This document shows positions 53,187 through 62,334 of a stretch of DNA of 64,000 nt, piece after piece. The translations under genes were made by a program, and so were the position numbers. Location: positions 4,092,001 to 4,156,000 of the forward strand of contig OZ245769.1 of assembly GCA_965227745.1 (NCBI GenBank), written 5' to 3'. Under the pieces are notes generated by a model that did no database searches, was not told the origin of the DNA, and saw nothing but the letters and a program-made list of their open reading frames with translations. Source of the DNA: GAS368 sp965227745. Its GTDB lineage: Bacteria > Verrucomicrobiota > Verrucomicrobiia > Opitutales > Opitutaceae. Each line of letters begins with the position of its first letter. The first letter of the stretch is position 1.

Positions 53187-54392
53187 TTACTTCTTCGACG
53201 ACTCAGGTTGCGCGGCCGGCTTCGGCGCCGGTGCCGAAGCACCGGGAGCCACCGGATTCACCGTCGCGCCGGGGCGGGTCTTTTGCAGGCCCTCGACGAT
53301 TACTCGCTCACCGGCCTTCAGGCCGTCGCGCACGATCCACGTGTCGCCCACGGCGTCACCGAGCTTGATGGTGCGGGCTTCGACTTTGTTCTCGGCCCCG
53401 ACGACCATCACGCTGCCATTGCCTTCCGCGCCGCGCGCCACTGCGCGCATCGGCACCGTAATCGCATCATCCTGCACCGCCTGCTCCAAGCGCCCTCGTG
53501 CAAACATCCCCGGCAACAGCAGCCGGTCCGGATTCGGAAACTCCGCGCGCAGCGCGAGCATGCCGGTATTCGGGTCGACCGAGATATCGGAGAAGAGCAA
53601 CTTGCCCTTCGCCTGATAGACCGTGCCGTCTTCTAACAAAAGCGTCACCGGCGCGGTGCCCGGTTCGAGGCTCTGCACGGTCCCGGCCGCCAACGCCCGA
53701 CGGAGTTTAAGGACTTCCGTGCTCGACTGCGTGAAATCGAAATACACGGGGTCAAGCTGCTGGATGGTCGCGAGGGGCGTCGTTTCATTTTGCCCCACCA
53801 GCGCGCCCTCAGTCACGAGCGCGCGCCCGATGCGGCCCGAGATCGGCGCCGTCACCGTCGCATAGCTGAGATTAAGCGTGGCGTTGGTGAGCGCCGCCTT
53901 CGCCGCGGCCACCTCCGCGGTGGTCTGCAACGCCGTCGCATTGGCATTGTCGAAGTCCTGCTGGCTGATCGCCTGCTGGTCGAAGAGGCTCTTGTACCGC
54001 TTCATCTGCGCGTCCGCCTGCGTCTGCGCCGCCTCTGACTTGGCCAACGCCGCTTGGGCGCTGGCGAGATTGGCCTTGAAGGGCGCCGGATCGATTTCGA
54101 AGAGCACATCGCCCGCCTTCACGTCCGCACCTTCATTAAAAACGCGGCGCAACAAGATCCCCGCCACGCGCGCCCGCACCTGTGCGACTCGCACAGCGTC
54201 GATGCGGCCCGGCAGCTCATTGGTCACGGCGACCCGCCGCGGCGTGATGGTCTCCACCACTACCTCTGCCGGCGGTGGGTTTGCCGTGGCCGCAGCCTGT
54301 GGCTTGCACCCGTTTAACGAGCCGAGGAGCGCGAGGCCGGCGACGAGCGCCGCTCCCGAGCGGAAAATCAAAGTGGAGTTATCAACTTTCAT
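53187..54392 (-). CDS. RND periplasmic adaptor lipoprotein (AcrA/MexA type)
   Basis: A 401-residue membrane-fusion protein. A lipobox LNGC (C29) predicts a lipoprotein. The usual order follows: barrel-sandwich half (ELPGRIDAVRVAQVRARVAGI), helical hairpin (about 100-170), second lipoyl half (YATVTAPISGRIGRALV), beta-barrel and membrane-proximal domains, and a Pro/Ala tail. It joins the pump to an outer-membrane channel. First gene of the efflux operon; the candidate LysR site at 54603-54621 lies about 210 bp upstream of its ATG. Confidence 0.95.
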   Translation of the reverse strand: MKVDNSTLIFRSGAALVAGLALLGSLNGCKPQAAATANPPPAEVVVETITPRRVAVTNELPGRIDAVRVAQVRARVAGILLRRVFNEGADVKAGDVLFEIDPAPFKANLASAQAALAKSEAAQTQADAQMKRYKSLFDQQAISQQDFDNANATALQTTAEVAAAKAALTNATLNLSYATVTAPISGRIGRALVTEGALVGQNETTPLATIQQLDPVYFDFTQSSTEVLKLRRALAAGTVQSLEPGTAPVTLLLEDGTVYQAKGKLLFSDISVDPNTGMLALRAEFPNPDRLLLPGMFARGRLEQAVQDDAITVPMRAVARGAEGNGSVMVVGAENKVEARTIKLGDAVGDTWIVRDGLKAGERVIVEGLQKTRPGATVNPVAPGASAPAPKPAAQPESSKK

Positions 54393-54602
54393 GGAAATGA
54401 GAGCCCTATATCGGGCCCGGCGAGCGGACCAGTGAAACGGCGTCCTGGATTAAAGCGCACCGCGACTACCGCCGCAATGCCGCCCACTATCGGGGTATCC
54501 CCGATTGAGTCATCAGGCATTTCAGCAGGAGAGGCGGCGCGCATGGAAAGTAAACTATACCCTGCCCTCACCGCGCTCAGAAATACTTCGTTGCGTTCAG
54601 TC

Positions 54603-54621
54603 TGATACTAAAAAGTTATCA
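54603..54621. promoter_or_regulatory. Candidate LysR operator upstream of the efflux operon
   Basis: The dyad TGATA-N9-TATCA contains a T-N11-A core, the LysR-family binding pattern. It has the same half-sites and spacing as the site at the regulator's own start (55575-55593). Confidence 0.55.
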
Positions 54622-54630
54622 GCTCAGATT

Positions 54631-55566
54631 TTAGTTTTTCCCACTCACCCGGCGCCGAATCGGCTTCGACGGCAAAGAGTGCTCCTGCAGCACCTCGACG
54701 AAATTACGGACGAGTTGCGAGCTTCCCCGGCTCAACCACACCGCCAATAGGTGCAGCCGTAGGTCCTCACCCCGCTCCTTTACCTCACGAAACACCAGCG
54801 CATCCTTGTTCGCCGAGGGCGGAAACGGCAGCAAAAGCGACACTCCGTGGCCCCCGGTCACAAGCGCCACGAGGGATTCGTAGCCATTGATGCGCTTGAT
54901 CGGTCGATGCCGGATGCCGCGCGCCGCAAACACAGCCTCGGTCAGTTTTTGGTGAAACCCATTCCGGTCGTTTCCGCCCACACAGTAAAAGGTATCGTCC
55001 GCCATTTCCGCCAGCGATACGGCGGCGCGGCCCGCGAGCCGGTGCTCTCGCCCCATGGCCACCGTGAGTCGTGTCGCGAGCACCTCCATGGCCGCGATGT
55101 CGGGCGACCGCGTCACCGTTTGGTCGACGGTAAAGCCCACCTGAATCAGCCCCGACTGGAGCGCGTGGATTTGCTCCGGCCCCGGCGCTTCATGAAGATG
55201 GATTTCGACGCGGGGAAACCTCGCCCGGAAGCTCGCGAGCGTCGCCGGCAGAAAATTGGCCGAGACCGCCCCCAAGCTCCCCACCGTGAGCCGCCCGCTG
55301 CGCCCCGACTCCGCCTCGCGGGCCGCTTTGGCGGCCATATCCACGCGCTCTAGAATATCCCGCGCTTCCTCCAGCAGTACGGCCCCGGCATCCGTCAGCA
55401 TCACGCCGCCGGTATTACGATCGAGCAAACGCGCGCCGACGTGCTGTTCGAGATCCTTGATCTGCTTGCTGAGCGCCGGCTGCGCCACGCGGATCACCTG
55501 CGCCGCCCGGCGAAAGTTCAACGCTTCCGCCACCGCCACAAAATATCTCAGGTGCCGCAATTCCAC
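54631..55566 (-). CDS. LysR-family transcriptional regulator, likely of the efflux operon
   Basis: A 311-residue LysR protein. The N-terminal winged helix-turn-helix reads ELRHLRYFVAVAEALNFRRAA and AQPALSKQIKDLEQHVGARLL; the effector domain starts about residue 90 (GRLTVGSLGAVSANFLP). GTG 55566 is chosen because the family usually starts at ELRHLRYF; a second GTG lies 18 bp upstream. It is on the same strand as, and just upstream of, the efflux pair, and matching dyads flank it, so it probably controls the pump and itself. The inducer is unknown. Confidence 0.93.
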   Translation of the reverse strand: MELRHLRYFVAVAEALNFRRAAQVIRVAQPALSKQIKDLEQHVGARLLDRNTGGVMLTDAGAVLLEEARDILERVDMAAKAAREAESGRSGRLTVGSLGAVSANFLPATLASFRARFPRVEIHLHEAPGPEQIHALQSGLIQVGFTVDQTVTRSPDIAAMEVLATRLTVAMGREHRLAGRAAVSLAEMADDTFYCVGGNDRNGFHQKLTEAVFAARGIRHRPIKRINGYESLVALVTGGHGVSLLLPFPPSANKDALVFREVKERGEDLRLHLLAVWLSRGSSQLVRNFVEVLQEHSLPSKPIRRRVSGKN

Positions 55567-55574
55567 GGGCGAAC

Positions 55575-55593
55575 TGATAACCACCCGTTATCA
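55575..55593. promoter_or_regulatory. Candidate autoregulatory LysR operator
   Basis: A perfect dyad TGATAAC-N5-GTTATCA lies 9 bp upstream of the LysR GTG start and contains TGATA-N9-TATCA, identical in halves and spacing to the site at 54603-54621. Confidence 0.58.
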
Positions 55594-55773
55594 AATTAAC
55601 AGCCCGAAAGCGGCTCACCGGCCCGGCTCCATCCGTCGCCTCAATCTCGCGCCCGCACCCCCGGTCCGCGATTTTCTTCAATCGACGAAAGGTTCGAACC
55701 CGCACTTTCCCCGTAGTCGGCCCCAAGTAATCTCCCGATGGCCGCGGAGCCAGCGCGGGGTGTCCGATACAGC

Positions 55774-56598
55774 ATGTCGAAAAACTCCCCTCATCACCTT
55801 CGCTTTTGGCGCTGGTTGGCGCTCTTGAGCATCCTGGGCAACGCCATCTACAGCATGGCCTCGGAGCGAATTCCTTCTTTGGTGCCCACCATTGCCGAGG
55901 TTTCCGCCAAGTATCCGGCGCTCTTTACTCCCGCGCCCTATGCCTTCGCGATTTGGGGCGCCATTTACTTGAGCCTCATCGGTTACGCGATCTTCGCCCT
56001 CTTGCCGTCCCAGCGAAATGTCGGCTGGCACGATAGCATGACCCCCGGGCTCATCGCCTACTCCGTCCTCGGCGTGTCGTGGACCGTCCTCTTTCGGCAC
56101 CAGTATCTCGCGGCAAGTGTCGGCGTGATTGCCGCGATGTTTCTCGTGGGCTCCTGGATGTTTGGCCTCGCGAAGCGCGCGGTGTGGGAGGATGTCGCTC
56201 ATCCATTGGCCAGCGTACCTTTCGCCCTCTACTTCGGGTGGATATCCGTCGCGGCCATCGCCAACACGATGGCGTGGGCGGTGGCGAGCGGAGTGTTCGA
56301 TTGGTCGGCCAGCCAGGTCGGCTGGACATTGATCGCCATTGTCGCCGCGACGACGGTCGCCGTCCTCGTTTCGCGCCGTTACTCGGATACCACCTATCCG
56401 GCCGTCGTCGCGTGGGCGCTCGCCGCCATTTTCGCGGCACAGCGAGAGATCACACCGCTGGTGGCCAATACCGCACTCCTCGGTGCCCTCATCGCGGCCG
56501 TTTTCGCGGTTAAGAATTCGCTCTGGCTGCGGCATCACCCATTCAACCGCAATTTTGAAGACGACCCGCATTTCCCTCCGCTCCATCGCACGCACTGA
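55774..56598 (+). CDS. TspO/MBR-like (tryptophan-rich sensory) membrane protein
   Basis: A 274-residue membrane protein with about eight hydrophobic segments. FTPAPYAFAIWGAIYLSLIGYAIFAL is the typical TspO/MBR block, but the whole is longer than the usual five-helix TspO, as in the larger TspO-like bacterial group. A ligand such as a tetrapyrrole is possible but not shown. ATG 55774 (MSKNSPHH) is preferred over 55738. It is followed by an SDR gene 40 bp downstream in a co-directional stress-gene run. Confidence 0.75.
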   Translation: MSKNSPHHLRFWRWLALLSILGNAIYSMASERIPSLVPTIAEVSAKYPALFTPAPYAFAIWGAIYLSLIGYAIFALLPSQRNVGWHDSMTPGLIAYSVLGVSWTVLFRHQYLAASVGVIAAMFLVGSWMFGLAKRAVWEDVAHPLASVPFALYFGWISVAAIANTMAWAVASGVFDWSASQVGWTLIAIVAATTVAVLVSRRYSDTTYPAVVAWALAAIFAAQREITPLVANTALLGALIAAVFAVKNSLWLRHHPFNRNFEDDPHFPPLHRTH

Positions 56599-56638
56599 TC
56601 CGACCGCACTCCTCTCCGCTCATACCCAGCTCTTTCTC

Positions 56639-57562
56639 ATGAAAAAACGCGCCAGCCGTCGTCCTAAATCTCCGCCTCGGAAATCGCTCTCTCAACGCGA
56701 ACCGAAATCGCAGCTCCCCGCCCAGCACCAACGCGCACCCGGTTTGGAATCCAAGCTTACCCCGCTGCCGCGCTGGCACGGCCCGGACTACAAGGCGGCG
56801 GGCAAGCTGAAGGACAAGGTCGCCCTCATCACCGGTGGCGACTCCGGCATCGGTCGTGCCGTCGCTTTCTTCTACGCGCGCGAGGGCGCGGATGTCGCGA
56901 TCTCCTTTCTCCCGCAGGAGCGCAGCGATGCGCTCGAGACCAAGCAGGCCATCGAAAACGTCGGTCGCCGCTGCCTGCTCCTTCCCGGCGATCTCACGCG
57001 GCCCGGTGCGTGCGAAACCATCGTAGCCAAGACCGTAAAGGCATTTGGACAGCTCGATATCCTCGTTTCCAATGCCGCCCATCAGAGCCGCAAAGCTAAA
57101 CTCGAAAAGGTGTCCGACGCCGAGTTTGACCGGACCTTCAAGACCAACATCTACGTTTATTTCCGCCTCGTAAAAGCGGCGCTGCCGCACCTCCGGCCGG
57201 GTTCGGCGATCATAGCGACTAGTTCGGAAACCGGCATCTTCGGTTCACCCCATCTGCCGGACTATTCGTCTACCAAAGGGGCGATCAATGCCTTCACCAA
57301 GACGCTCGCCATCGACCTCGTGGAGCGGGGCATTCGCGTCAACGCGGTGGCCCCGGGTCCGGTGTGGACGCCCCTCAATCCCGCCGACGCTGGCCTCACC
57401 GCGAAAGAGGTCGCGAAGTTTGGCAGCAGCGGCCCAATGGGGCGGCCCGCTCAACCGGAGGAACTGGCACCCGCCTATGTATTCCTAGCCTCCGAGGCCG
57501 ACTCGTCCTACATCACCGGCATCGTGCTCCAAGTGATGGGCGGCGAGACCTCGGGAGGTTGA
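56639..57562 (+). CDS. SDR-family oxidoreductase (general-stress type)
   Basis: A 307-residue short-chain dehydrogenase. After a basic N-terminal extension it has the NAD(P) loop TGGDSGIGRAVA, the NAA segment LVSNAAHQS, the catalytic serine in IATSSETG and YSSTKGA (Tyr-x3-Lys), and the C-terminal MGRPAQPEELAPAYVFLAS. The QHQRAPGLESKLTPLP lead-in is typical of the stress-linked YhdG/GSP39-like group. The substrate is unknown. Confidence 0.92.
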   Translation: MKKRASRRPKSPPRKSLSQREPKSQLPAQHQRAPGLESKLTPLPRWHGPDYKAAGKLKDKVALITGGDSGIGRAVAFFYAREGADVAISFLPQERSDALETKQAIENVGRRCLLLPGDLTRPGACETIVAKTVKAFGQLDILVSNAAHQSRKAKLEKVSDAEFDRTFKTNIYVYFRLVKAALPHLRPGSAIIATSSETGIFGSPHLPDYSSTKGAINAFTKTLAIDLVERGIRVNAVAPGPVWTPLNPADAGLTAKEVAKFGSSGPMGRPAQPEELAPAYVFLASEADSSYITGIVLQVMGGETSGG

Positions 57563-57623
57563 TCGCCCAATCCGGCCGCCCCAGCGGAACTGGGGCTGCG
57601 CCTGTCCAATCCAAGGACGTGTC

Positions 57624-59057
57624 ATGGAGTTTTTAGAAAATCCACGCGTACAGCTCATCGCCGCCATGCTGGCCGCGACGGTGTTGTTTTCGCTCGTGAT
57701 CAAAAGCATCCACGGCTGGGCGGCAAAGAAGATCGCCGCCGATCCCGAATCCGATGCCGCGGAGAAAAAATTAAGCCGTGAGCTCGTCGAAGCCGCGCTC
57801 GGTCCACTCTGCCTGCTCGTCTGGTACTACGGTTTGTATGTGGTCGCTGAGATTTCGGCCGGGGGCATCACGTACAATGGCGACTGGCAGTGGCTGCATA
57901 CTCTGCTGAGCCATGTCGCGGGGCTCGGGCTCTTCATTGCGGGCTTCTGGTTTTTCTCCAGCGCCGCGAAAGTCCTCGATCTCCACTTTCGCGCTCATGC
58001 CGCCAAGACTCCCGGGAGGCTCGACGACGTACTCCTGCCCACGCTCGGACTCACGTTGCGACTCCTTGCCCCCATCATCGCGTTGCTGCTGTTCATCCAC
58101 ACGTGGCCGCTTTCGCCGGAATCGATGCAGTTCGCGCGAAAGCTCCTCGCCATCTTGCTAATTGGCGCGGCCACCTGGATTTTGCGGCGCGGCGTGTTGC
58201 TCGCCGAAACGACGATCCTGAGCGCGGGCGATGTCAATAAGACCGCCAACTATCAGGTGCGAGCCCTCGCCACGCGCATCCAAGTGCTGCGCAAAATCGC
58301 GATGGTCTTGATCACCGTCTTCGCGATCGCCGCGGTCCTGATGCTTTTCGATGAGGTGCGCGATCTCGGCCGCAGCATCCTCGCCTCCGCCGGTGTGGCC
58401 GGCATCATTTTGGGTCTCGCCGCACAGCGCAGCCTCGGTAATCTTTTTGCCGGCCTGCAAATCGCCCTCACGCAGCCCGTGCGCATTGGCGACCAGATCA
58501 AGATTCAAGACGAAGTCGGTTTCGTGGAGGAGATCACCCTGACTTACGTCGTCGTCCGCATCTGGGATTTGCGTCGATTGATCGTGCCACTCTCGTACCT
58601 CATCGAACAGCCCGTGCAGAATTGGACGCGCAATTCCTCCAATCTGCTTTCTCCCGTCGGCATCCGCGTCGATTTCAGTTTCCCCGTCGATACTTTCCGC
58701 ACCTACATGAAGGAGGTGATCGCGCAGTCACCGTTCTGGGACAAAAAGACGTTTAACGTGCAGGTCACGAGTTCCGATCAGCAGTCGATGGAGGTGCGCG
58801 TCCTCGGCAGTGCCGACACTCCCGGCAATTCCGGCAACCTCCAATGCGAGCTTCGCGAAAAGATGATCGCCTACGTACACCAGCGCTACCCGCAGTGTCT
58901 GCCCAAAGCCCGCGAGGAGGGAAAGCCCATGCAGGGCTGGCGCATCTCCGAGGAGATCGAGCCGCGCGAGTGGCCCGTCCTTACCAAGCCCGTTCTGACG
59001 CCCGGTCCGACCGCTCCCACTCCTCTCGCCCCACCGCCCAAGCCCACCCCGTCATGA
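57624..59057 (+). CDS. MscS-family mechanosensitive channel
   Basis: A 477-residue channel with several N-terminal membrane segments, the pore helix ILASAGVAGIILGLAAQRSLGNLFAGLQIAL and the following MscS beta domain (VRIGDQIKIQDEVGFVEEITLTYVVVRIWD, VPLSYLIEQPVQNWTR). It releases solutes on hypo-osmotic shock. The proline-rich tail ends in an ATGA overlap with the next gene, indicating translational coupling. Confidence 0.94.
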   Translation: MEFLENPRVQLIAAMLAATVLFSLVIKSIHGWAAKKIAADPESDAAEKKLSRELVEAALGPLCLLVWYYGLYVVAEISAGGITYNGDWQWLHTLLSHVAGLGLFIAGFWFFSSAAKVLDLHFRAHAAKTPGRLDDVLLPTLGLTLRLLAPIIALLLFIHTWPLSPESMQFARKLLAILLIGAATWILRRGVLLAETTILSAGDVNKTANYQVRALATRIQVLRKIAMVLITVFAIAAVLMLFDEVRDLGRSILASAGVAGIILGLAAQRSLGNLFAGLQIALTQPVRIGDQIKIQDEVGFVEEITLTYVVVRIWDLRRLIVPLSYLIEQPVQNWTRNSSNLLSPVGIRVDFSFPVDTFRTYMKEVIAQSPFWDKKTFNVQVTSSDQQSMEVRVLGSADTPGNSGNLQCELREKMIAYVHQRYPQCLPKAREEGKPMQGWRISEEIEPREWPVLTKPVLTPGPTAPTPLAPPPKPTPS

Positions 59058-59488
59058 GCTTGAAATGTCTGTTCACCAAGTTCGCCCGCACCGCGTCACT
59101 CGCCGCCGGACATCCCATCACGTTCATCTGCGCCGTTTCGGTCGTATTGATCTGGGCGGCCCTCGGGCCGGCGCTGCACTTTAGCGAAGACTGGCAGCTC
59201 TGGATCAACACCTCCACCACCATCCTGACCTTCCTCATGGTCTTCTTGGTGCAGAACACGCAGAACCAAGACTCGCGGGCGATGCATGTGAAACTCGACG
59301 AACTCCTCCGCGCGGTAAAGGGCGCGCGCAATGAATTGATCGACCTCGAAAACATGTCCGAGGAAGAGCTCTCGCGATACTGCCAAGAGTTCAAAGAAAT
59401 CCATTTGAAGTACGCCCAGATCATCGAGAAGCGCGGCAACAAGATCGAGCTCAAGGCCGAGACCGCCTCCGTCTCCAACCCGAAATAA
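59054..59488 (+). CDS. Low-affinity iron permease family small membrane protein
   Basis: A 144-residue protein with two membrane segments (ITFICAVSVVLIWAALG and WINTSTTILTFLMVFLVQ) followed by the conserved NTQNQDSRAMHVKLDELLRA block of the family. The tail is a charged helix. A true iron-transport role in bacteria is unproven. It is coupled by ATGA overlap to mscS. Confidence 0.88.
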   Translation: MSLKCLFTKFARTASLAAGHPITFICAVSVVLIWAALGPALHFSEDWQLWINTSTTILTFLMVFLVQNTQNQDSRAMHVKLDELLRAVKGARNELIDLENMSEEELSRYCQEFKEIHLKYAQIIEKRGNKIELKAETASVSNPK

Positions 59489-59501
59489 GAAGGGCCGCGC
59501 C

Positions 59502-60578
59502 ATGCCCGCCGATTATCGCATTGGAATCTCTGGCTGGCGCTACCCACCGTGGCGCGGGACGTTTTTTCCGGGCGATCTCCCGCAGAAGGACGAACTGCAC
59601 TACGCGTCGCGCCAGCTCCGCTCCATCGAGATCAATGGCACGTTCTATTCCCTGCAGCGCCCTTCGAGTTTCCATACCTGGCACGACCAGACGCCCGACG
59701 ATTTCGTTTTCTCCGTCAAAGCCCCGCGCTTCATCACGCACATTCGCCGCCTAAAAGACGTCGGCGGCCCCATCGCGAATTTCTTCGCCTCGGGTGTGCT
59801 GCGCCTGGAGGAAAAACTCGGCCCGATCCTCTGGCAGCTGCCGCCGAGCCTTCCTTACGATTCCCAACGACTCGCGACCTTCTTCAAGTTGCTTCCCCGC
59901 GACACGGCGGAAGCAGCGAAGCTCGCCCGCAAGCACGACGCATTTCTTTCCAACGCATGGACGAAGCCCGGCGGCAAGCGCTCCCTCCGCCACGCCCTCG
60001 AAGTGCGGCATGCGTCGTTCCAGACCCCTGAGTTCGTCGAACTCGCGCGCCAGCACGATATCGCGATCGTCGTCGCCGATACGGCGGGCAAATGGCCGCT
60101 CATCGAGGACGTAACCTCTGATTTCATTTACGTGCGCCTGCACGGCGACGAGGAACTTTACGTCAGCGGCTACACCGCCGATGCCCTGCGCGCATGGGAG
60201 AAGAAGCTCCGCATCTGGCACCGCGGCGCCAATCTTCCCGCCGCACACCGCCTCAGCTCGCCCGCTCCGTCTCGCGCCCAAGGCCGCGACATCTTCGTCT
60301 ATTTCGACAACGACGTAAAAGTCCGCGCGCCCTACGACGCGATGACGCTCGCGCACCGCCTCGGCGTCGGCCCGAAGCCGGGCGAACCTCCGCCCATTGA
60401 GTCGATCGCGGAGAAGCCGCGCACCGCTTCCGAATGGCCGTGGCAAAATCGTCGCGGAACCAAACATGCGGTTCGCGGAACCAAAGCCACCCCGCGCCGG
60501 GTGGCCCGGGGCCGGTCCAGCCGCAGCTCAACCACCGTAAAACGAAAAGGAGCCCATGAAACAGGATCTAAAAGGTAA
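59502..60578 (+). CDS. DUF72 family protein
   Basis: A 358-residue protein of the DUF72 TIM-barrel family: YRIGISGWRYPPWRGTFFP, SIEINGTFYSLQRPSSF, DFVFSVKAPRFITH, LGPILWQLPPSL, LEVRHASF and DFIYVRLHGDEELY. Function is unknown. The C-terminal 60 residues are a basic, low-complexity extension that overlaps the next gene by 23 bp, so the true domain ends near residue 300. Confidence 0.92.
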   Translation: MPADYRIGISGWRYPPWRGTFFPGDLPQKDELHYASRQLRSIEINGTFYSLQRPSSFHTWHDQTPDDFVFSVKAPRFITHIRRLKDVGGPIANFFASGVLRLEEKLGPILWQLPPSLPYDSQRLATFFKLLPRDTAEAAKLARKHDAFLSNAWTKPGGKRSLRHALEVRHASFQTPEFVELARQHDIAIVVADTAGKWPLIEDVTSDFIYVRLHGDEELYVSGYTADALRAWEKKLRIWHRGANLPAAHRLSSPAPSRAQGRDIFVYFDNDVKVRAPYDAMTLAHRLGVGPKPGEPPPIESIAEKPRTASEWPWQNRRGTKHAVRGTKATPRRVARGRSSRSSTTVKRKGAHETGSKR

Positions 60579-61119
60579 ATACGTCGCCATCCTCGCCACC
60601 GATGGCTTTGAGCAAAGCGAACTCGAGCGGCCGCGCCAGGCTCTCCTCGATGCTGGAGCCGAGGTCGACATCGTCTCGCCCAAAACCGGCGAGATCATCG
60701 GCTGGGACGGAGACGACTTTGGTGATAGCATCGAGGTCGACGTCGCGCTCGATCAAGCCGACGCGAACAAATACGATGCCCTGATGCTGCCCGGCGGCGT
60801 GATGAATCCCGATAAGCTCCGACAGCTCCCCGAAGCGGTACAATTCGCGAAGAGCTTCTTCGACGCCGGCAAGCCCGTCGCCGCCATCTGTCACGGCCCA
60901 CAGTTGTTGATCGAGGCGGGGGTCGTGCGAGGCCGCACGCTGACCTCGTTCGCCTCGGTCCGAACCGACCTCATCAACGCCGGTGCCAACTGGGTCGACG
61001 AAGCGGTCGTCACTGACCAAGGTCTTGTCACGAGCCGCAAACCGGCCGACATCCCGCAATTCAACGCGAAGATGATCGAAGAATTCGCCGAGGGCGTGCA
61101 CGCCGGCCAGCACGCGTAA
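60556..61119 (+). CDS. PfpI/DJ-1 family stress protein (YhbO-like)
   Basis: A 187-residue class I amidotransferase-like protein with the nucleophile elbow AAICHGPQLLIEA (C112), an N-terminal ATDGFEQSELERP with the conserved glutamate, and MLPGGVMNPDKLRQ. The family includes PfpI and YhbO/YajL-type glyoxalase or deglycase proteins. It lies in the stress-gene run, with its start inside the end of the DUF72 gene. Confidence 0.92.
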   Translation: MKQDLKGKYVAILATDGFEQSELERPRQALLDAGAEVDIVSPKTGEIIGWDGDDFGDSIEVDVALDQADANKYDALMLPGGVMNPDKLRQLPEAVQFAKSFFDAGKPVAAICHGPQLLIEAGVVRGRTLTSFASVRTDLINAGANWVDEAVVTDQGLVTSRKPADIPQFNAKMIEEFAEGVHAGQHA

Positions 61120-61251
61120 AGAGCCCGCCTCGGTTTCCTGGGCGCGCGCGGCTGGCCCGCATCTCTCTACTCCGATCCAGATTTCGATGTGGGCCAGCGG
61201 CCCGCGCCCCCAGTCTAGAGCCAAAGCCCGGTGGCGGCTGTCCAATCCCCC

Positions 61252-62292
61252 ATGCCAGCCCCAGGCAAAACCAAGCCCCGCGCACCTCGCGCCCTTGCCA
61301 CCTTCGTAATCCCGATGAAGGCGCTCGGCGTTTCCGAGCCGCCGAGCGGCGAGTGGCGCTGTGAGATTAAATTCGACGGCTACCGCGCGCTGGCGCTGAT
61401 CAACGAGGGCCAAGTCGAACTCTGGTCGCGCAATCGCAAAAACATGTCCGGCGACTATCCGGAGATCGTCGCCGCGCTGGAAAAAATAAAATGCCGCAGT
61501 GCCACGCTCGACGGGGAGATCGTCGCCCTCGATGAAGCGGGCCGCTCCCGGTTTCAACTCCTCCAATCGCGCGAGCTTGCCGAAGCGCGCCCGACCCTCG
61601 CGTACTACCTCTTCGATCTCCTCGAGGTCGACGGCGAGGATTTCATGGCCCGCCCCATCGAGGAGCGGCGCGCCGCGTTGGAAAAATTATTCGGCCGCCC
61701 CAAACGTCCGCTGCTGCTCTCGCCCGTTTTCAATGTCGAGCCTGCGAGCCTCCTCCCGGAAATTCAGCGCCAAGGACTCGAGGGCGTCATCGCCAAGCAG
61801 CCCGGCTCGCTCTACGAACCCGACCGACGTTCCGGCGCGTGGTTGAAGTGCAAGGTCCTAAACGAGCAGGAATTCGTCATCGGCGGCTTCACCCCGCCGC
61901 AAAACAGCCGCGCATATTTCGGTGCCGTCCTCGTCGGCTACTACCAACGCGGTAAATTCCTCTACGCGGGCAAGGTCGGCACGGGTTTCGACTTCGCCAC
62001 GCTTCGCTCGCTGCACAGCACGTTCAGCAAGCTCACCACCGAGGAGTGCCCATTCGTTAATCTCCCGATGGTGCGCAAGCCACGCTTCGGCCAGGGCATG
62101 ACGGCAGCCGAGATGCGCAAGGTTACTTGGCTGAAGCCCAAGCTCGTCGCACAAATCCGCTTTGGGGAATGGACTCATGACGGCCTGCTCCGCCAGCCCG
62201 TCTTCCTCGGCCTGCGCAAGGACAAGGCCGCCTCTACGGTGCGTCGCGAGGCGGCGTCCAGTTCGTTAGCGGAACAAAGGGAGCCCAAATAG
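61252..62292 (+). CDS. ATP-dependent DNA ligase, LigD ligase-domain type
   Basis: A 346-residue stand-alone ligase with the adenylation motif EIKFDGYR (K40), LWSRNRKNMS, TLDGEIVALDE, YYLFDLLEVDG, GLEGVIAKQPGS and WLKCK, and an OB-fold part (FVIGGFTPPQNSR, YAGKVGTGF). This is the ligase module of LigD, here separate from the polymerase module (63304 on). ATG 61252 is preferred to GTG 61231. With Ku it should seal double-strand breaks. Confidence 0.93.
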   Translation: MPAPGKTKPRAPRALATFVIPMKALGVSEPPSGEWRCEIKFDGYRALALINEGQVELWSRNRKNMSGDYPEIVAALEKIKCRSATLDGEIVALDEAGRSRFQLLQSRELAEARPTLAYYLFDLLEVDGEDFMARPIEERRAALEKLFGRPKRPLLLSPVFNVEPASLLPEIQRQGLEGVIAKQPGSLYEPDRRSGAWLKCKVLNEQEFVIGGFTPPQNSRAYFGAVLVGYYQRGKFLYAGKVGTGFDFATLRSLHSTFSKLTTEECPFVNLPMVRKPRFGQGMTAAEMRKVTWLKPKLVAQIRFGEWTHDGLLRQPVFLGLRKDKAASTVRREAASSSLAEQREPK

Positions 62293-62334
62293 AACGGTAA
62301 TCTTCCCCCTGCCCTTAAGAAAAAGGTTTCCCCC

